This document shows positions 55,632 to 64,000 of a stretch of 64,000 nucleotides of DNA, piece by piece. This DNA comes from Hyphomicrobiales bacterium. Its GTDB lineage: Bacteria; Pseudomonadota; Alphaproteobacteria; Rhizobiales; Rhizobiaceae. Location: the NCBI GenBank assembly GCA_900465665.1, contig UBJO01000077.1, forward strand, positions 1 to 64,000. The letters run 5' to 3'. Every line of letters starts with the position of its first letter. Position 1 is the first letter of the stretch. A program made the position numbers and the translations under genes. The notes under the pieces were generated by a model. It worked only from the letters and a program-made list of their open reading frames with translations. It had not been told where the DNA came from and did not search any database.

Positions 55632-55711
55632 GGATTTTCTCCGTGCTTTCTTAGTTTGTTCTGCAAATGGATATGTTTTTGTCTTTGTGTATGCATGATA
55701 TCTAAAATACA

Positions 55712-55939
55712 TTATTTTCCGTTAACGACATAGTAGGCATAAGACGTCGGACGAACACATGCGGGTGAACGGGGAGGTGGCCCGAGGTGCTCGTCGCCAA
55801 ATGCGCATTTAAAGTTGAGTTTTGTGATTTTCACCTGTGCGGCGTGTTCGAATTCATTTTCCGCAACCGCGGATGTTTTTCGCCACACGCTGCGGTGTCT
55901 TTCTAGGGCGCTTCGGATGCCGAGAATTCGGGCGTTCAT
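55712..55939 (-). CDS. Uncertain small open frame
   Basis: A 75-codon frame beginning MNARILGIRSALERHRS with AAAGGG four bases before the ATG. No family, signal peptide or membrane segment is evident. It lies in the lower-GC gap between rnpB and mraZ and may be spurious. Confidence 0.2.
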   Translation of the reverse strand: MNARILGIRSALERHRSVWRKTSAVAENEFEHAAQVKITKLNFKCAFGDEHLGPPPRSPACVRPTSYAYYVVNGK

Positions 55940-56003
55940 AACCCTTTGTTAAACTTAACAGCTTATAAATTTTTGATACTGCGCTCATCGTGAGACGGGC
56001 GTT

Positions 56004-56038
56004 TCCCATTGACGCCCATATGGTCCCATGTTATCCCA
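56004..56038 (-). promoter_or_regulatory. MraZ-box: four TGGGN repeats at 10-bp spacing
   Basis: On the minus strand TGGGA-N5-TGGGA-N5-TGGGC-N5-TGGGA occurs; on the plus strand NCCCA falls at 56004, 56014, 56024 and 56034, an exact 10-bp period. MraZ is known to bind tandem TGGGN repeats with this period and repress its own operon. The boxes are 177 bp upstream of mraZ. Confidence 0.8.
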
Positions 56039-56214
56039 TTCCTGCACTGCGCAAGGGCAATCAAGTGCCCATCAATCGCAAAGTAAAGGCGTACTCCTCA
56101 CCGGAGACGCTGGATGGAATGTCGTCCATCCGGCTGGCGAAGCTGTGTCTGAGAAATGGGGTTCGGGGCGCCTAATCGCTGTCCGGGCTCTTTCGGGAAC
56201 GGATGTTTCGTGTC

Positions 56215-56655
56215 ATGGGCCGCTTCCTTTCACATGCGACCAACAGGATCGATTCCAAGGGCAGGGTCTCCGTGCCCGCGGCGTTTCGATCTGTGATGGC
56301 GCAAGGCAACATCCAGGATTTGTACTGCTTCCAGGATTTTGTGTTTCCGGCGATCAGCGTCGGCGGTTCGGACCTTCTCGAAAGGTTCGAGCGGCAGATC
56401 GCTGCGGAAGATCCGTTTTCGCCGGAAGCGAACGAGATGTCGCTTCTCATTCATGGGGGCGGGGTCTTCATGAAGCTCGACGCCGAGGGGCGGTTGATGG
56501 TCACGGATTTCATTCGCGACTTCACCGGTATCTCGGACGAAGTGACCTTCGTTGGTCGGGCGGATCATTTTCAGCTGTGGCAGCCGAAGGAATTTCAGGC
56601 TGTGCAGCAACGAGCACGAGAGGAGCGCAGGCTGGCGGGCAAGCGTTCCTCGTAA
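56215..56655 (+). CDS. mraZ: Transcriptional regulator MraZ
   Basis: AbrB-fold regulator of the division and cell-wall cluster, 146 residues. Two MraZ repeats are seen, each with the DxKGR-type turn: NRIDSKGRVSVPAAFR near 10 and MKLDAEGRLMVTDFIRDF near 82. It forms a ring that binds tandem TGGGN repeats, which are present upstream. I start at the ATG giving MGRFLSHATNRID, the usual family N-terminus; an ATG four codons earlier is possible. It is the first gene of the dcw operon and is followed by rsmH after 14 bases. Confidence 0.92.
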   Translation: MGRFLSHATNRIDSKGRVSVPAAFRSVMAQGNIQDLYCFQDFVFPAISVGGSDLLERFERQIAAEDPFSPEANEMSLLIHGGGVFMKLDAEGRLMVTDFIRDFTGISDEVTFVGRADHFQLWQPKEFQAVQQRAREERRLAGKRSS

Positions 56656-56669
56656 CACGAGGGAACGGA

Positions 56670-57695
56670 ATGGCGGCGAATCCTGGCGAAGGTTCAACTG
56701 ATGCCGGTGGCGGACCGGTTCGCCACATTCCGGTTCTTCTCCACGAGGTGCTGACGGCGCTGGAGCCTGCTGCCGGCAAGGTCATTCTCGACGGCACGTT
56801 TGGCGCGGGCGGCTATACGTCGGCCATCCTGTCTGGTGGTGCCGAGGTGATCGCGCTCGATCGCGATCCGACGGCGATCGCGGGCGGGCAAGCGCTGGTC
56901 GATGCACATGGCGGCCGCCTGAAGCTCATTCACTCGCAATTCTCGCGGCTGGCCGATCACGCGCCGGCCGGTGGCCTTGATGGCATCGTGCTCGATATCG
57001 GCGTGTCGTCGATGCAGATCGACGAGGCGGATCGCGGCTTCTCGTTCCAGAAGAACGGGCCGCTCGACATGCGTATGTCGGCGTCCGGCGTTTCCGCCGC
57101 CGATGTCGTCAACCGCGCCAAGGTGGCCGAACTCATCCGCATCTTCCATTTCCTCGGTGAAGAGAGCCAGTCGCCGCGCATCGCGCATGCGATCGAGAAG
57201 CGCCGCGCCGAGAAGCCGTTCGAAACGACGCGCGATCTGGCGGGCCTGATCGAGATCGTCACGCCGCGCAAGATGAAGGACAAGATCCACCCGGCGACGC
57301 GGGTGTTCCAGGCGCTGCGCATCTTCGTCAACGACGAGCTCGGCGAACTCGCGCAGGCGCTGTTCGCGGCCGAGCAGGCGTTGAAGCCGGGCGGTCGTCT
57401 CGTGGTCGTCACCTTCCATTCGCTGGAAGACCGCATCGTCAAGACCTTCTTCTCCGATCGCGCCGGCAAGGCATCCGGCTCGCGCCACATGCCGATCGCT
57501 CACGAGCGTGCCGCCACCTTCGACCGGATCGGCAAGCCGATGGTGTCGGCAAGCGACGCGGAAGCCGAGCTCAATCCGCGCGCCCGTTCCGCCAAACTGC
57601 GTGCGGGGCTCAGAACCACGGCACCTGCGGAAGCCGCCGACATGTCGATCTTCGGACTGCCCAACCTCGCAAGCCTCGGAAAGCTCGGAGCCTGA
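56670..57695 (+). CDS. rsmH: 16S rRNA (cytosine1402-N4)-methyltransferase
   Basis: SAM-dependent methyltransferase (MraW) of 341 residues acting on the 30S decoding site. The SAM loop is ILDGTFGAGGYTSAIL near 40, followed by GIVLDIGVSSMQID near 105 and RLVVVTFHSLEDRIVK near 245. GAGGGA lies about five to six bases before the ATG. A longer in-frame reading running across the mraZ leader is not the gene. It is directly followed by ftsL after one base. Confidence 0.95.
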   Translation: MAANPGEGSTDAGGGPVRHIPVLLHEVLTALEPAAGKVILDGTFGAGGYTSAILSGGAEVIALDRDPTAIAGGQALVDAHGGRLKLIHSQFSRLADHAPAGGLDGIVLDIGVSSMQIDEADRGFSFQKNGPLDMRMSASGVSAADVVNRAKVAELIRIFHFLGEESQSPRIAHAIEKRRAEKPFETTRDLAGLIEIVTPRKMKDKIHPATRVFQALRIFVNDELGELAQALFAAEQALKPGGRLVVVTFHSLEDRIVKTFFSDRAGKASGSRHMPIAHERAATFDRIGKPMVSASDAEAELNPRARSAKLRAGLRTTAPAEAADMSIFGLPNLASLGKLGA

Positions 57696-57696
57696 T

Positions 57697-58095
57697 ATGC
57701 TGAGAACCTTCGACCTCGTACTTGTTGGCGTCATGACGGCCGCGGCCGCCGTGACCTATACGATCAAGCATCGGGCCGAACTCAAGCTCGAGGAGGTTCA
57801 CCGCCTCGAAGCGGAGATCAAGCTCGAGAAGGACACGATCGATCTCCTGAAGGCCGACTGGGCGCTGCAATCGCAGCCGAACCGGCTTGAGCGGCTGGTC
57901 AACAATTACAATAGCGAGCTGCAGCTGCAGCCGACCGTCTCGACCTCGCTGGTGCATGCCAAGGAGCTGCCGATGCTGAAGGCGCAGGTGCCGGTGCCGG
58001 AGATTGCCGACGCCAAGACTGGCAAGCCGAAGCCGAAGGTCGTGGCGAAGCCTGTCGAGGAAGAAGACGAAATGACAACCGGATCTGTGGAGTAG
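57697..58095 (+). CDS. ftsL: Cell division protein FtsL
   Basis: Small bitopic division protein of 132 residues: a short N-terminus, one transmembrane segment (FDLVLVGVMTAAAAVTY), a coiled-coil region (HRAELKLEEVHRLEAEIKLEKDTIDLLKADW) and a divergent alphaproteobacterial C-terminal tail rich in Lys/Pro/Glu. It would join FtsB and FtsQ at the septum. Recognition rests on position between rsmH and ftsI and on this layout, since the sequence itself is poorly conserved. It starts one base after the rsmH stop. Confidence 0.88.
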   Translation: MLRTFDLVLVGVMTAAAAVTYTIKHRAELKLEEVHRLEAEIKLEKDTIDLLKADWALQSQPNRLERLVNNYNSELQLQPTVSTSLVHAKELPMLKAQVPVPEIADAKTGKPKPKVVAKPVEEEDEMTTGSVE

Positions 58096-58097
58096 AG

Positions 58098-59849
58098 ATG
58101 TCCTTTCTTTCACGCATCATGGTTGCCAAGAGCCAGGCCCACTTTTCTTCCGGCGTCTACAGCCGGTTCGGCGGGCCATCCGGCAGCGTGTCGATCCAGG
58201 GCTCGCGCAAGAAGCGCAGCGGCCAGGCCAAGAGCCGTGTCGGCCTTCTGGCCTTCGCCTTCGTCTGCGTCTACTGCGTCATCGGCGGCCGTCTCGTCGA
58301 ATACGCGGTGCGTGACCCCGACGTCGTATCCAGCATCCTGCCGCCCGACCGCCTGCTGGCGTCGCGCCCGGATATTCTCGATCGCAACGGCGAAGTGCTG
58401 GCGACCGATATTCGCACCGTCTCGCTGTTTGCCGAGCCGAACAAGATCGTCGATGCCGACGAGGCCGTCGAGAAGCTGACGACCGTTCTGCCCGATCTCG
58501 ACATGAAGGGCACCTACAAGAAGCTCGCCAACCGCAACTCGCACTTCGCCTGGCTGCGCCGCCAGCTGTCGCCGAAGCAACAGAGCCAGATCCTGGCGCT
58601 CGGCATTCCCGGCATCGGCTTCCGCCCGGAGAAGCGTCGCTTCTATCCCGGTGGTGCGACCGCCGCGCATATCCTCGGTTACGTCAACATCGACAATCGC
58701 GGCGTTGCCGGCATGGAGAAATACATCGACGACCAGGGGCTGGCCGATCTCGCCATGGTCGGCATGACCAGCGATCAGCCGCTGGAGCCGGTCAAGCTGT
58801 CGATCGATATCCGCGTCCAGAACATCGTGCGCGATATCGTCGTCAACGCGGTGAAGAATTACGAAGCCAAGGGTGCGGGCGCCGTCGTCCTCGACATCCA
58901 CACGGGCGAAGTGCTCGCCATGGCATCGGCGCCGGACTTCGATCCGAACAATCCGCTCGAAGGCGCCAAGGAAGGCTGGCTGAACCGCATGTCGAACGGC
59001 ACGTTCGAAATGGGCTCGACCTTCAAGACCTTCTCGCTCGCCATGGCGCTCGACACCGGCAAGGTCAACCTCAACTCCAGCTTCGATGCGACGCAACCCT
59101 TGCATATCGGCGGCTTCACCATTCACGACTTCCACGGCCAGCGCCGCTGGCTGACGCTGCCTGAAGTCTTCCAGTATTCCTCCAACGTCGGTACGGCCCG
59201 CATCATCGACATCGTCGGCATCGATGCGCAGAAGGACTATCTGACGAAGCTTGGCCTGCTCACCAAGATGAAGACCGAGCTGCCCGAGGTGAAGATGCCG
59301 AGCCAGCCGAAGGTCTGGAAGAAGATCAACTCGGTGACCATCTCCTTCGGTCACGGTGTCTCGACGACGCCGCTGCAGACGGCTGTCGCCGGTGCGGCAC
59401 TCGTCAACGGCGGCAAGCTGATCGAGCCGACCTTCCTGCCGCGCAATCGCGACCAGGCCGATGAAGTGGCCGAGGTGGTCGTCAAGAAGAGCACCAGCGA
59501 CGACGTGCGCTATCTCTTCAAGGTCAACGGCGTGAAGGGCTCCGGCCGCAATGCCGATGTTCCCGGCTTCAACGTCGGCGGCAAGACCGGTACGGCTGAC
59601 AAGGTCGTCAACGGCCGCTACGCCACCAACCTCAATTTCAACGCCTTCCTGGCGGCATTTCCGATCGAGAACCCGCAGTATGTGGTGCTAACCTTCTGCG
59701 ACGAGCCGCACAATGGCGAAAAGGGCCAGAACATCGCGGCTTATACCGCCGCCCCCATGGTCAAGAATATCATCTCCCGTGCGGCGCCAATCCTCGGTGT
59801 GGAACCGAAGTTCGGTGACGACGGATCGGCCATGTTGGTGTCTTATTGA
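58098..59849 (+). CDS. ftsI: Septal peptidoglycan transpeptidase FtsI (PBP3)
   Basis: Class B penicillin-binding protein of 583 residues making septal cross-links. An N-terminal transmembrane segment (SRVGLLAFAFVCVYCVIGG) is followed by the PBP dimer domain. The transpeptidase has the serine in GSTFKTF near 310, the SxN box in YSSNVG near 362 and the KTG box in GGKTGTADKV near 495. The ATG lies two bases after ftsL with GGAGTAGAG upstream. The murE start follows about 70 bases after its stop. Confidence 0.96.
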   Translation: MSFLSRIMVAKSQAHFSSGVYSRFGGPSGSVSIQGSRKKRSGQAKSRVGLLAFAFVCVYCVIGGRLVEYAVRDPDVVSSILPPDRLLASRPDILDRNGEVLATDIRTVSLFAEPNKIVDADEAVEKLTTVLPDLDMKGTYKKLANRNSHFAWLRRQLSPKQQSQILALGIPGIGFRPEKRRFYPGGATAAHILGYVNIDNRGVAGMEKYIDDQGLADLAMVGMTSDQPLEPVKLSIDIRVQNIVRDIVVNAVKNYEAKGAGAVVLDIHTGEVLAMASAPDFDPNNPLEGAKEGWLNRMSNGTFEMGSTFKTFSLAMALDTGKVNLNSSFDATQPLHIGGFTIHDFHGQRRWLTLPEVFQYSSNVGTARIIDIVGIDAQKDYLTKLGLLTKMKTELPEVKMPSQPKVWKKINSVTISFGHGVSTTPLQTAVAGAALVNGGKLIEPTFLPRNRDQADEVAEVVVKKSTSDDVRYLFKVNGVKGSGRNADVPGFNVGGKTGTADKVVNGRYATNLNFNAFLAAFPIENPQYVVLTFCDEPHNGEKGQNIAAYTAAPMVKNIISRAAPILGVEPKFGDDGSAMLVSY

Positions 59850-59916
59850 GTCTGGATGAATGTCGCAGCCGATTCGCCATGGGGGCTCGACGGCTCGAGA
59901 GAAAAGTGTGCGTTCG

Positions 59917-61377
59917 ATGAAACTGAGGGACATCGCCGGAAATGCGTTTCCGGAATTGAAGGAAGAACTGAACGGCCCGGTGGGCGCGCTGGAGATTTCC
60001 GGCCTTTCCGCCGACAGCCGAAAGATCGCGCCTGGCATGGCCTTCGTCGCCGTCGCCGGCACCAAGGCTGACGGCGCGGGCTTTATTGCCGATGCCGCCG
60101 CGCGCGGTGCCGCGGTCGCGATCGCCTCGCATCCGAGCGAAGCCTCCATTCCCGTTCTCGTCGTCAAAGAGCCGCGCCGCTTCCTGTCGCTCGCAGCCGC
60201 CAATTTCTATGGCAAGCAACCGGAGACCATGGTCGCTGTCACAGGAACCGCCGGCAAGACGTCGGTCGCCTCCTTCACCCGTCAGATCTGGGCCTTTGCC
60301 GGCCACCCGGCCGCGATGATCGGCACGACAGGCGTCGTTTCGCCGACCCGCAACGATTACGGCTCGCTGACCACACCGGACCCGGTGTCGCTACATGCGC
60401 TGCTCGCCGAACTGACCGACGAAGGCGTGACGCATGCCTCGATGGAGGCCTCCAGCCACGGTCTCGACCAGTCGCGTCTCGATGGCGTGAAGCTTGCCGC
60501 CGCGGCCTTCACCAATCTCGGTCGCGATCACATGGATTACCATCCGACGATCGAGGACTACATGGCCGCCAAGATGCGGCTCTTCGATACGCTGCTGCCA
60601 AAGGGCAACCCCGCCGTGATCTTTGCCGACGACGCATGGTCGGAGCAGGCGATCAAGGCGGCGATCGATTCAGGACATGTGGTGCGCACGGTCGGCCGCA
60701 AGGGCGAATATCTGACGCTGAAGCGCGTCGAGCATTTCCGCCACAAGCAGGTCGCCGAGATCCACGCCGAAGGGCAGATCTTCGAGGTCGACATTCCGCT
60801 AGCCGGCGATTTCCAGGTGGCCAATGCGCTTGTCGCCGCCGGCCTTGCCATGTCCACGGGCGTGCCGGCCAAGGTCGCTATGGCCGCGCTTGAGAAATTG
60901 CAGGGCGCTTCGGGTCGCCTCGAGCTCGTCGGCCACACCAAGGACGGCGCGCTCGCTTATGTCGATTACGCCCATAAGCCGGATGCGCTGTCGAATGTGC
61001 TGGAATCCGTGCGTCCGTTCACGACGGGCCGCGTCATCGTCGTCTTCGGCTGCGGTGGAGACCGCGACCGCGGCAAGCGGCCGATCATGGGCGAGATCGC
61101 CTGCCGGCTCGCCGATGTGGTTGTCGTCACCGACGACAATCCGCGCTCGGAAGAGCCCGCATCGATCCGCGCCGAGATCATGGCGGCGGCCCCTTGCGCC
61201 ACCGAGATCCCCGACCGCGCCCAGGCGATCCGCGAGGCGGTCGCCATGCTCAATTCCGGCGACACGCTGATCGTTGCCGGCAAGGGACATGAAGAGGGGC
61301 AGACGATCGGTGGCGTCACGCTGCCGTTTTCGGATCACGCCGAGTTGCGCAAGGCTTTGGAGGAGCTGAAATCGTGA
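59917..61377 (+). CDS. murE: UDP-MurNAc-tripeptide synthetase MurE
   Basis: Ligase of 486 residues adding meso-diaminopimelate to UDP-MurNAc-L-Ala-D-Glu. The P-loop TGTAGKTSVASFTRQIW lies near residue 108 and DNPR, the meso-DAP specificity motif, near 408. I start at MKLRDIAGNAF, the usual rhizobial N-terminus; two earlier ATGs at 59856 and 59860 lie just past the ftsI stop, the second giving a 19-residue extension. It overlaps murF by four bases. Confidence 0.95.
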   Translation: MKLRDIAGNAFPELKEELNGPVGALEISGLSADSRKIAPGMAFVAVAGTKADGAGFIADAAARGAAVAIASHPSEASIPVLVVKEPRRFLSLAAANFYGKQPETMVAVTGTAGKTSVASFTRQIWAFAGHPAAMIGTTGVVSPTRNDYGSLTTPDPVSLHALLAELTDEGVTHASMEASSHGLDQSRLDGVKLAAAAFTNLGRDHMDYHPTIEDYMAAKMRLFDTLLPKGNPAVIFADDAWSEQAIKAAIDSGHVVRTVGRKGEYLTLKRVEHFRHKQVAEIHAEGQIFEVDIPLAGDFQVANALVAAGLAMSTGVPAKVAMAALEKLQGASGRLELVGHTKDGALAYVDYAHKPDALSNVLESVRPFTTGRVIVVFGCGGDRDRGKRPIMGEIACRLADVVVVTDDNPRSEEPASIRAEIMAAAPCATEIPDRAQAIREAVAMLNSGDTLIVAGKGHEEGQTIGGVTLPFSDHAELRKALEELKS

Positions 61378-62807
61378 ATTGGCTTTGGACAACGCAGGAC
61401 ATGATCGCGGCCATGGCCGGGCGCCCGTTCGGCACCTTGCCGGAGGGGATTACCGGGATCGCGATCGACAGCCGCTCGATCCAGCCGGGTGAGGCCTTCT
61501 TCGCGATCAAGGGTGATCGGGTCGACGGTCATGACTATGCGTCGATGGCGATGGCCAATGGTGCTGCGCTGCTCGTCGTCAGCGAGGCGCGTCTGCCGGC
61601 GCTCGGCCGTTTGACCGTGCCGATGATCGTCGTCGAGGACGTGCTGGTTGCACTCGGCAAGCTCGGGCTTGCGGCGCGGGCTCGGTCTCGTGCGCAGATC
61701 ATTGCCGTCACCGGCTCCGTCGGCAAGACGACCACCAAGGAGATGCTGCGCCGGGTTCTGGCGCCATCGGGCAAGGTGCATGCGTCGGTCGCATCCTTCA
61801 ACAATCACTGGGGCGTGCCGCTCACCTTGGCGCGCATGCCGCTCGACACCTATTTCGGCGTCTTCGAAGTCGGCATGAACCACCCGGACGAAATCCGCCC
61901 GCTGGTGAAGATGATCGAACCGCATGTCGCCGTCATCACCACGATCGCGCCTGCGCATCTCGGCAATTTCAAGAGTATCAAGGAAATCGCGACCGCCAAG
62001 GCCGAGATCTTCGAGGGTGTCGTGCCCGGCGGCCATGCCGTGCTCAACCGCGACAACGACCAGTTCAATTTCCTCGACCGCACGGCGCAGGCCTGCGGCA
62101 TTCAGCATATCCATTCCTTCGGGCAGCACGCAAAGGCCGATTTCCGCATGGCGGAGTTCAACGGCGGCGACCAGAGCTCGACCTTGTGGATCACCATCGA
62201 CGGCGAGACGCATGAAGTCGCAATTGGCGCGCCCGGACGGCACATCGCCGAGAACGCGCTGGCAGCCCTTGGCGTCGCCAGGATCGTCGGCGCCGACATG
62301 CAGTCGGCGATCGCGGCACTTGCGACGCTGCAGGCCGAAAAGGGCAGGGGCCGTCGCCACAAGCTCTCGATCGGCCATGGAAGCTTCACCGTCATCGACG
62401 AAAGCTACAACGCCAATCCGACATCGATGCGCGCGGCGATCGCGCTGCTCGCGAGTTCCATGCCGACGGGATCGGGACGGCGGATCGCCGTGCTCGGCGA
62501 CATGCTCGAGATGGGCGACTATTCGCAGAAGGTCCACACCGATCTCGCCGGGCCGCTGCTTGCAGCCGGCATCGAACATGTCTGGCTCGCCGGGCCTGAG
62601 ATGCTGGCGCTGAAGGAATCACTTCCCGAGAGCGTTTCGGTCGTGCATCGCGCGCAGACCGACGAACTCATCGACCACGTACTGAACTCTGTCGCGGTAG
62701 GCGACGTGTTGATGGTAAAATCGTCATTGGGCATCGGTTTCGGCAAGATTATTGCCGCGCTCCTTGACAAGTTCCCGCCATTTGCCGACACGCAACGCGA
62801 ATTTTGA
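61374..62807 (+). CDS. murF: UDP-MurNAc-pentapeptide synthetase MurF
   Basis: Ligase of 477 residues adding D-Ala-D-Ala to the nucleotide tripeptide. The ATP loop TGSVGKTTTKEMLRR lies near 118, with NHWGVPLTLARMP near 145 and the Mur-ligase C-terminal domain containing DESYNANPTSMRAAI near 343. It begins with a GTG that overlaps the murE TGA (GTGA), with GGAGGAG about nine bases upstream. It is part of the translationally coupled mur run. Confidence 0.95.
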   Translation: MNWLWTTQDMIAAMAGRPFGTLPEGITGIAIDSRSIQPGEAFFAIKGDRVDGHDYASMAMANGAALLVVSEARLPALGRLTVPMIVVEDVLVALGKLGLAARARSRAQIIAVTGSVGKTTTKEMLRRVLAPSGKVHASVASFNNHWGVPLTLARMPLDTYFGVFEVGMNHPDEIRPLVKMIEPHVAVITTIAPAHLGNFKSIKEIATAKAEIFEGVVPGGHAVLNRDNDQFNFLDRTAQACGIQHIHSFGQHAKADFRMAEFNGGDQSSTLWITIDGETHEVAIGAPGRHIAENALAALGVARIVGADMQSAIAALATLQAEKGRGRRHKLSIGHGSFTVIDESYNANPTSMRAAIALLASSMPTGSGRRIAVLGDMLEMGDYSQKVHTDLAGPLLAAGIEHVWLAGPEMLALKESLPESVSVVHRAQTDELIDHVLNSVAVGDVLMVKSSLGIGFGKIIAALLDKFPPFADTQREF

Positions 62808-62829
62808 GCGGGTAAACAAGGGGCCCTGA

Positions 62830-63930
62830 ATGCTGATTTGGCTAGTCGAACTGTCGGAACACCTGAAATTTCTGAACCTGTTCAGATACATTACGTTCCG
62901 CACGGGCGCCTCTCTCTTCACCTCCGCGCTGATCGTTTTCCTGTTCGGGCCGATGATCATCAATTCGCTGCGCATCCGCCAGGGCAAGGGTCAGCCGATC
63001 CGCGCCGACGGACCGCAGACGCACTTCAAGAAGGCCGGTACGCCGACCATGGGCGGCCTGATGATCCTGGCCGGCATCGTCGGTTCGTCGCTTCTGTGGG
63101 CGGATCTGTCGAACGTCTATGTCGTGGCGACGCTTCTCGTCACGCTCGGCTTCGGCGCGATCGGCTTCTATGACGACTATCTGAAGGTCAGCAAGCAGAG
63201 CCACAAGGGCTTCTCCGGCAAGGCGCGGCTCGGCATCGAGTTCGTCATCGCCGGTATTGCCGTCTATTTCATGATGCGGGCGTCGCTGGCTTCCGGCCCT
63301 GCCGGCTCGACCTTCGGTTCGTCGATCGCGTTCCCGTTCTTCAAGGACTTCCTGATCAACCTCGGCATCATGTTCGTGGTCTTCGGCGGCTTCGTCATCG
63401 TCGGCGCCGGCAATGCGGTAAACCTGACGGATGGTCTCGACGGTCTCGCCATCGTGCCTGTAATGATCGCGGCGGCCTCTTTCGGCGTCATCGCCTATCT
63501 CGCCGGTAATGCCGTCTTCGCGAACTACCTGCAGATCAACTTCGTGCCCGGCACGGGCGAACTCTCCGTCGTTCTCGGCGCTGTCATCGGCGCCGGCCTC
63601 GGCTTCCTGTGGTTCAACGCGCCGCCCGCCGCTATCTTCATGGGCGACACCGGTTCGCTAGCACTCGGCGGCACGATCGGCACGGTTGCCGTCGCCACCA
63701 AGCACGAGATCGTCATGGCGATCATCGGCGGCCTGTTCGTCATGGAAACGCTGTCGGTCATCATCCAGGTCGGCTTCTTCAAGATGACCGGACGCCGCGT
63801 CTTCCTGATGGCGCCGATCCACCACCATTTCGAGAAGAAGGGCTGGACCGAAAGCCAGGTCGTGATCCGCTTCTGGATCATCGCCGTCGGCCTTGCCATG
63901 CTCGGCCTCTCGACGCTGAAGCTGCGGTAA
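62830..63930 (+). CDS. mraY: Phospho-MurNAc-pentapeptide translocase MraY
   Basis: Polytopic enzyme of 366 residues making lipid I. Ten hydrophobic segments and the conserved loops are all present: TMGGLMIL near 74, the Asp-rich YDDYLK near 116, GAGNAVNLTDGLDGLA near 192, FMGDTGSLALGG near 272 and APIHHHFEKKGW near 330. AAGGGG precedes the ATG by about nine bases. It follows murF by 22 bases and precedes murD by seven. Confidence 0.96.
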   Translation: MLIWLVELSEHLKFLNLFRYITFRTGASLFTSALIVFLFGPMIINSLRIRQGKGQPIRADGPQTHFKKAGTPTMGGLMILAGIVGSSLLWADLSNVYVVATLLVTLGFGAIGFYDDYLKVSKQSHKGFSGKARLGIEFVIAGIAVYFMMRASLASGPAGSTFGSSIAFPFFKDFLINLGIMFVVFGGFVIVGAGNAVNLTDGLDGLAIVPVMIAAASFGVIAYLAGNAVFANYLQINFVPGTGELSVVLGAVIGAGLGFLWFNAPPAAIFMGDTGSLALGGTIGTVAVATKHEIVMAIIGGLFVMETLSVIIQVGFFKMTGRRVFLMAPIHHHFEKKGWTESQVVIRFWIIAVGLAMLGLSTLKLR

Positions 63931-63937
63931 GACGATC

Positions 63938-64000
63938 ATGATCCCGGTCACCACGCTCTCTGGAAAAAAAGTCGCGCTCTTCGGGCTCGGCGGTTCCGGC
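63938..64000 (+). CDS. murD: UDP-MurNAc-L-alanine:D-glutamate ligase MurD (5' end only)
   Basis: Only the first 21 codons lie in the window. They read MIPVTTLSGKKVALFGLGGS and one more Gly, the N-terminal Rossmann glycine loop of MurD. Position directly after mraY is the standard dcw order. The gene continues beyond 64000. Confidence 0.85.
   Translation, partial: MIPVTTLSGKKVALFGLGGSG

Noticed and set aside
55990..56175. A small plus-strand frame in the mraZ leader
   Set aside because: It runs over the TGGGN repeats, has no ribosome-binding site and no protein-like character.
56028..56669. N-terminal extension of rsmH across mraZ
   Set aside because: The frame happens to be open through mraZ, but MraZ is unmistakable in another frame and rsmH has its own ATG and ribosome-binding site at 56670.

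Overview
The window is chromosomal DNA of an alphaproteobacterium, almost certainly Rhizobiaceae (Rhizobium/Agrobacterium/Sinorhizobium group). The basis is high-GC coding DNA, an rnpB–mraZ–rsmH–ftsL–ftsI–murE–murF–mraY–murD order, btaA–btaB genes for betaine-lipid synthesis, a PPi-dependent phosphofructokinase, an ArsR–methyltransferase regulator next to metF, and a two-hairpin intergenic repeat of a type I associate with rhizobia. No prophage, insertion sequence, CRISPR array, rRNA or tRNA was seen.

Layout. 1–4.2 kb: the end of an ABC importer operon with an Asp/Glu/hydantoin racemase, then small accessory genes. 4.2–9.5 kb: a sugar epimerase divergent from metH, with a 20-bp perfect palindrome between them. 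9.5–17.4 kb: a PP2C-like phosphatase, a NIPSNAP protein, an MHS-type symporter, and an RpiR-regulated ABC importer (regulator, binding protein, two permeases, ATPase). 17.5–25.1 kb: N-formylglutamate amidohydrolase-like enzyme, APC permease, glutamine-synthetase-like ligase, aldehyde dehydrogenase and iron alcohol dehydrogenase, with an XRE–PIN toxin-antitoxin pair inside; I read this as a possible gamma-glutamylation route for an amine or amino alcohol. 25.2–36.5 kb: ParA-like ATPase, LuxR-type regulator, L,D-transpeptidase, RidA, a frameshifted TPP enzyme coupled to a CaiB-type CoA-transferase, a DMT transporter, a lipase-like hydrolase and a T2 ribonuclease. 36.6–40.4 kb: ettA, then the ArsR–methyltransferase gene (SahR-like) and metF. 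40.4–52.4 kb: a 25-residue membrane protein, peptidoglycan hydrolases (MltB, GH25, two SLT transglycosylases, an amidase), btaAB behind a Pho-box-like site, a serine hydrolase, a LysE exporter, pfp and a TerB/J-domain protein. 52.5–54.9 kb: two tandem paralogous FAD oxidoreductases. 55–64 kb: rnpB, a small zinc-ribbon protein and the division/cell-wall cluster, cut inside murD.

Two themes connect distant genes. First, metH (5.7 kb) and sahR–metF (38.4 kb) share a 16-bp palindromic core, ATAAAGATATCTTTAT, so the methionine-cycle genes here are probably one local regulon of the ArsR–methyltransferase. Second, peptidoglycan synthesis and remodelling dominate the right half. A four-fold TGGGN repeat at exact 10-bp spacing upstream of mraZ is a probable MraZ autoregulatory operator.

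Points most worth a second look: the gamma-glutamyl cluster with its nested toxin-antitoxin pair, the one-base deletion in the TPP enzyme, the 25-residue membrane protein, the 64-residue zinc-ribbon protein by rnpB, and a hairpin that buries the ribosome-binding site of the first FAD oxidoreductase. Functions are assigned from motifs read by eye; no database search was run.
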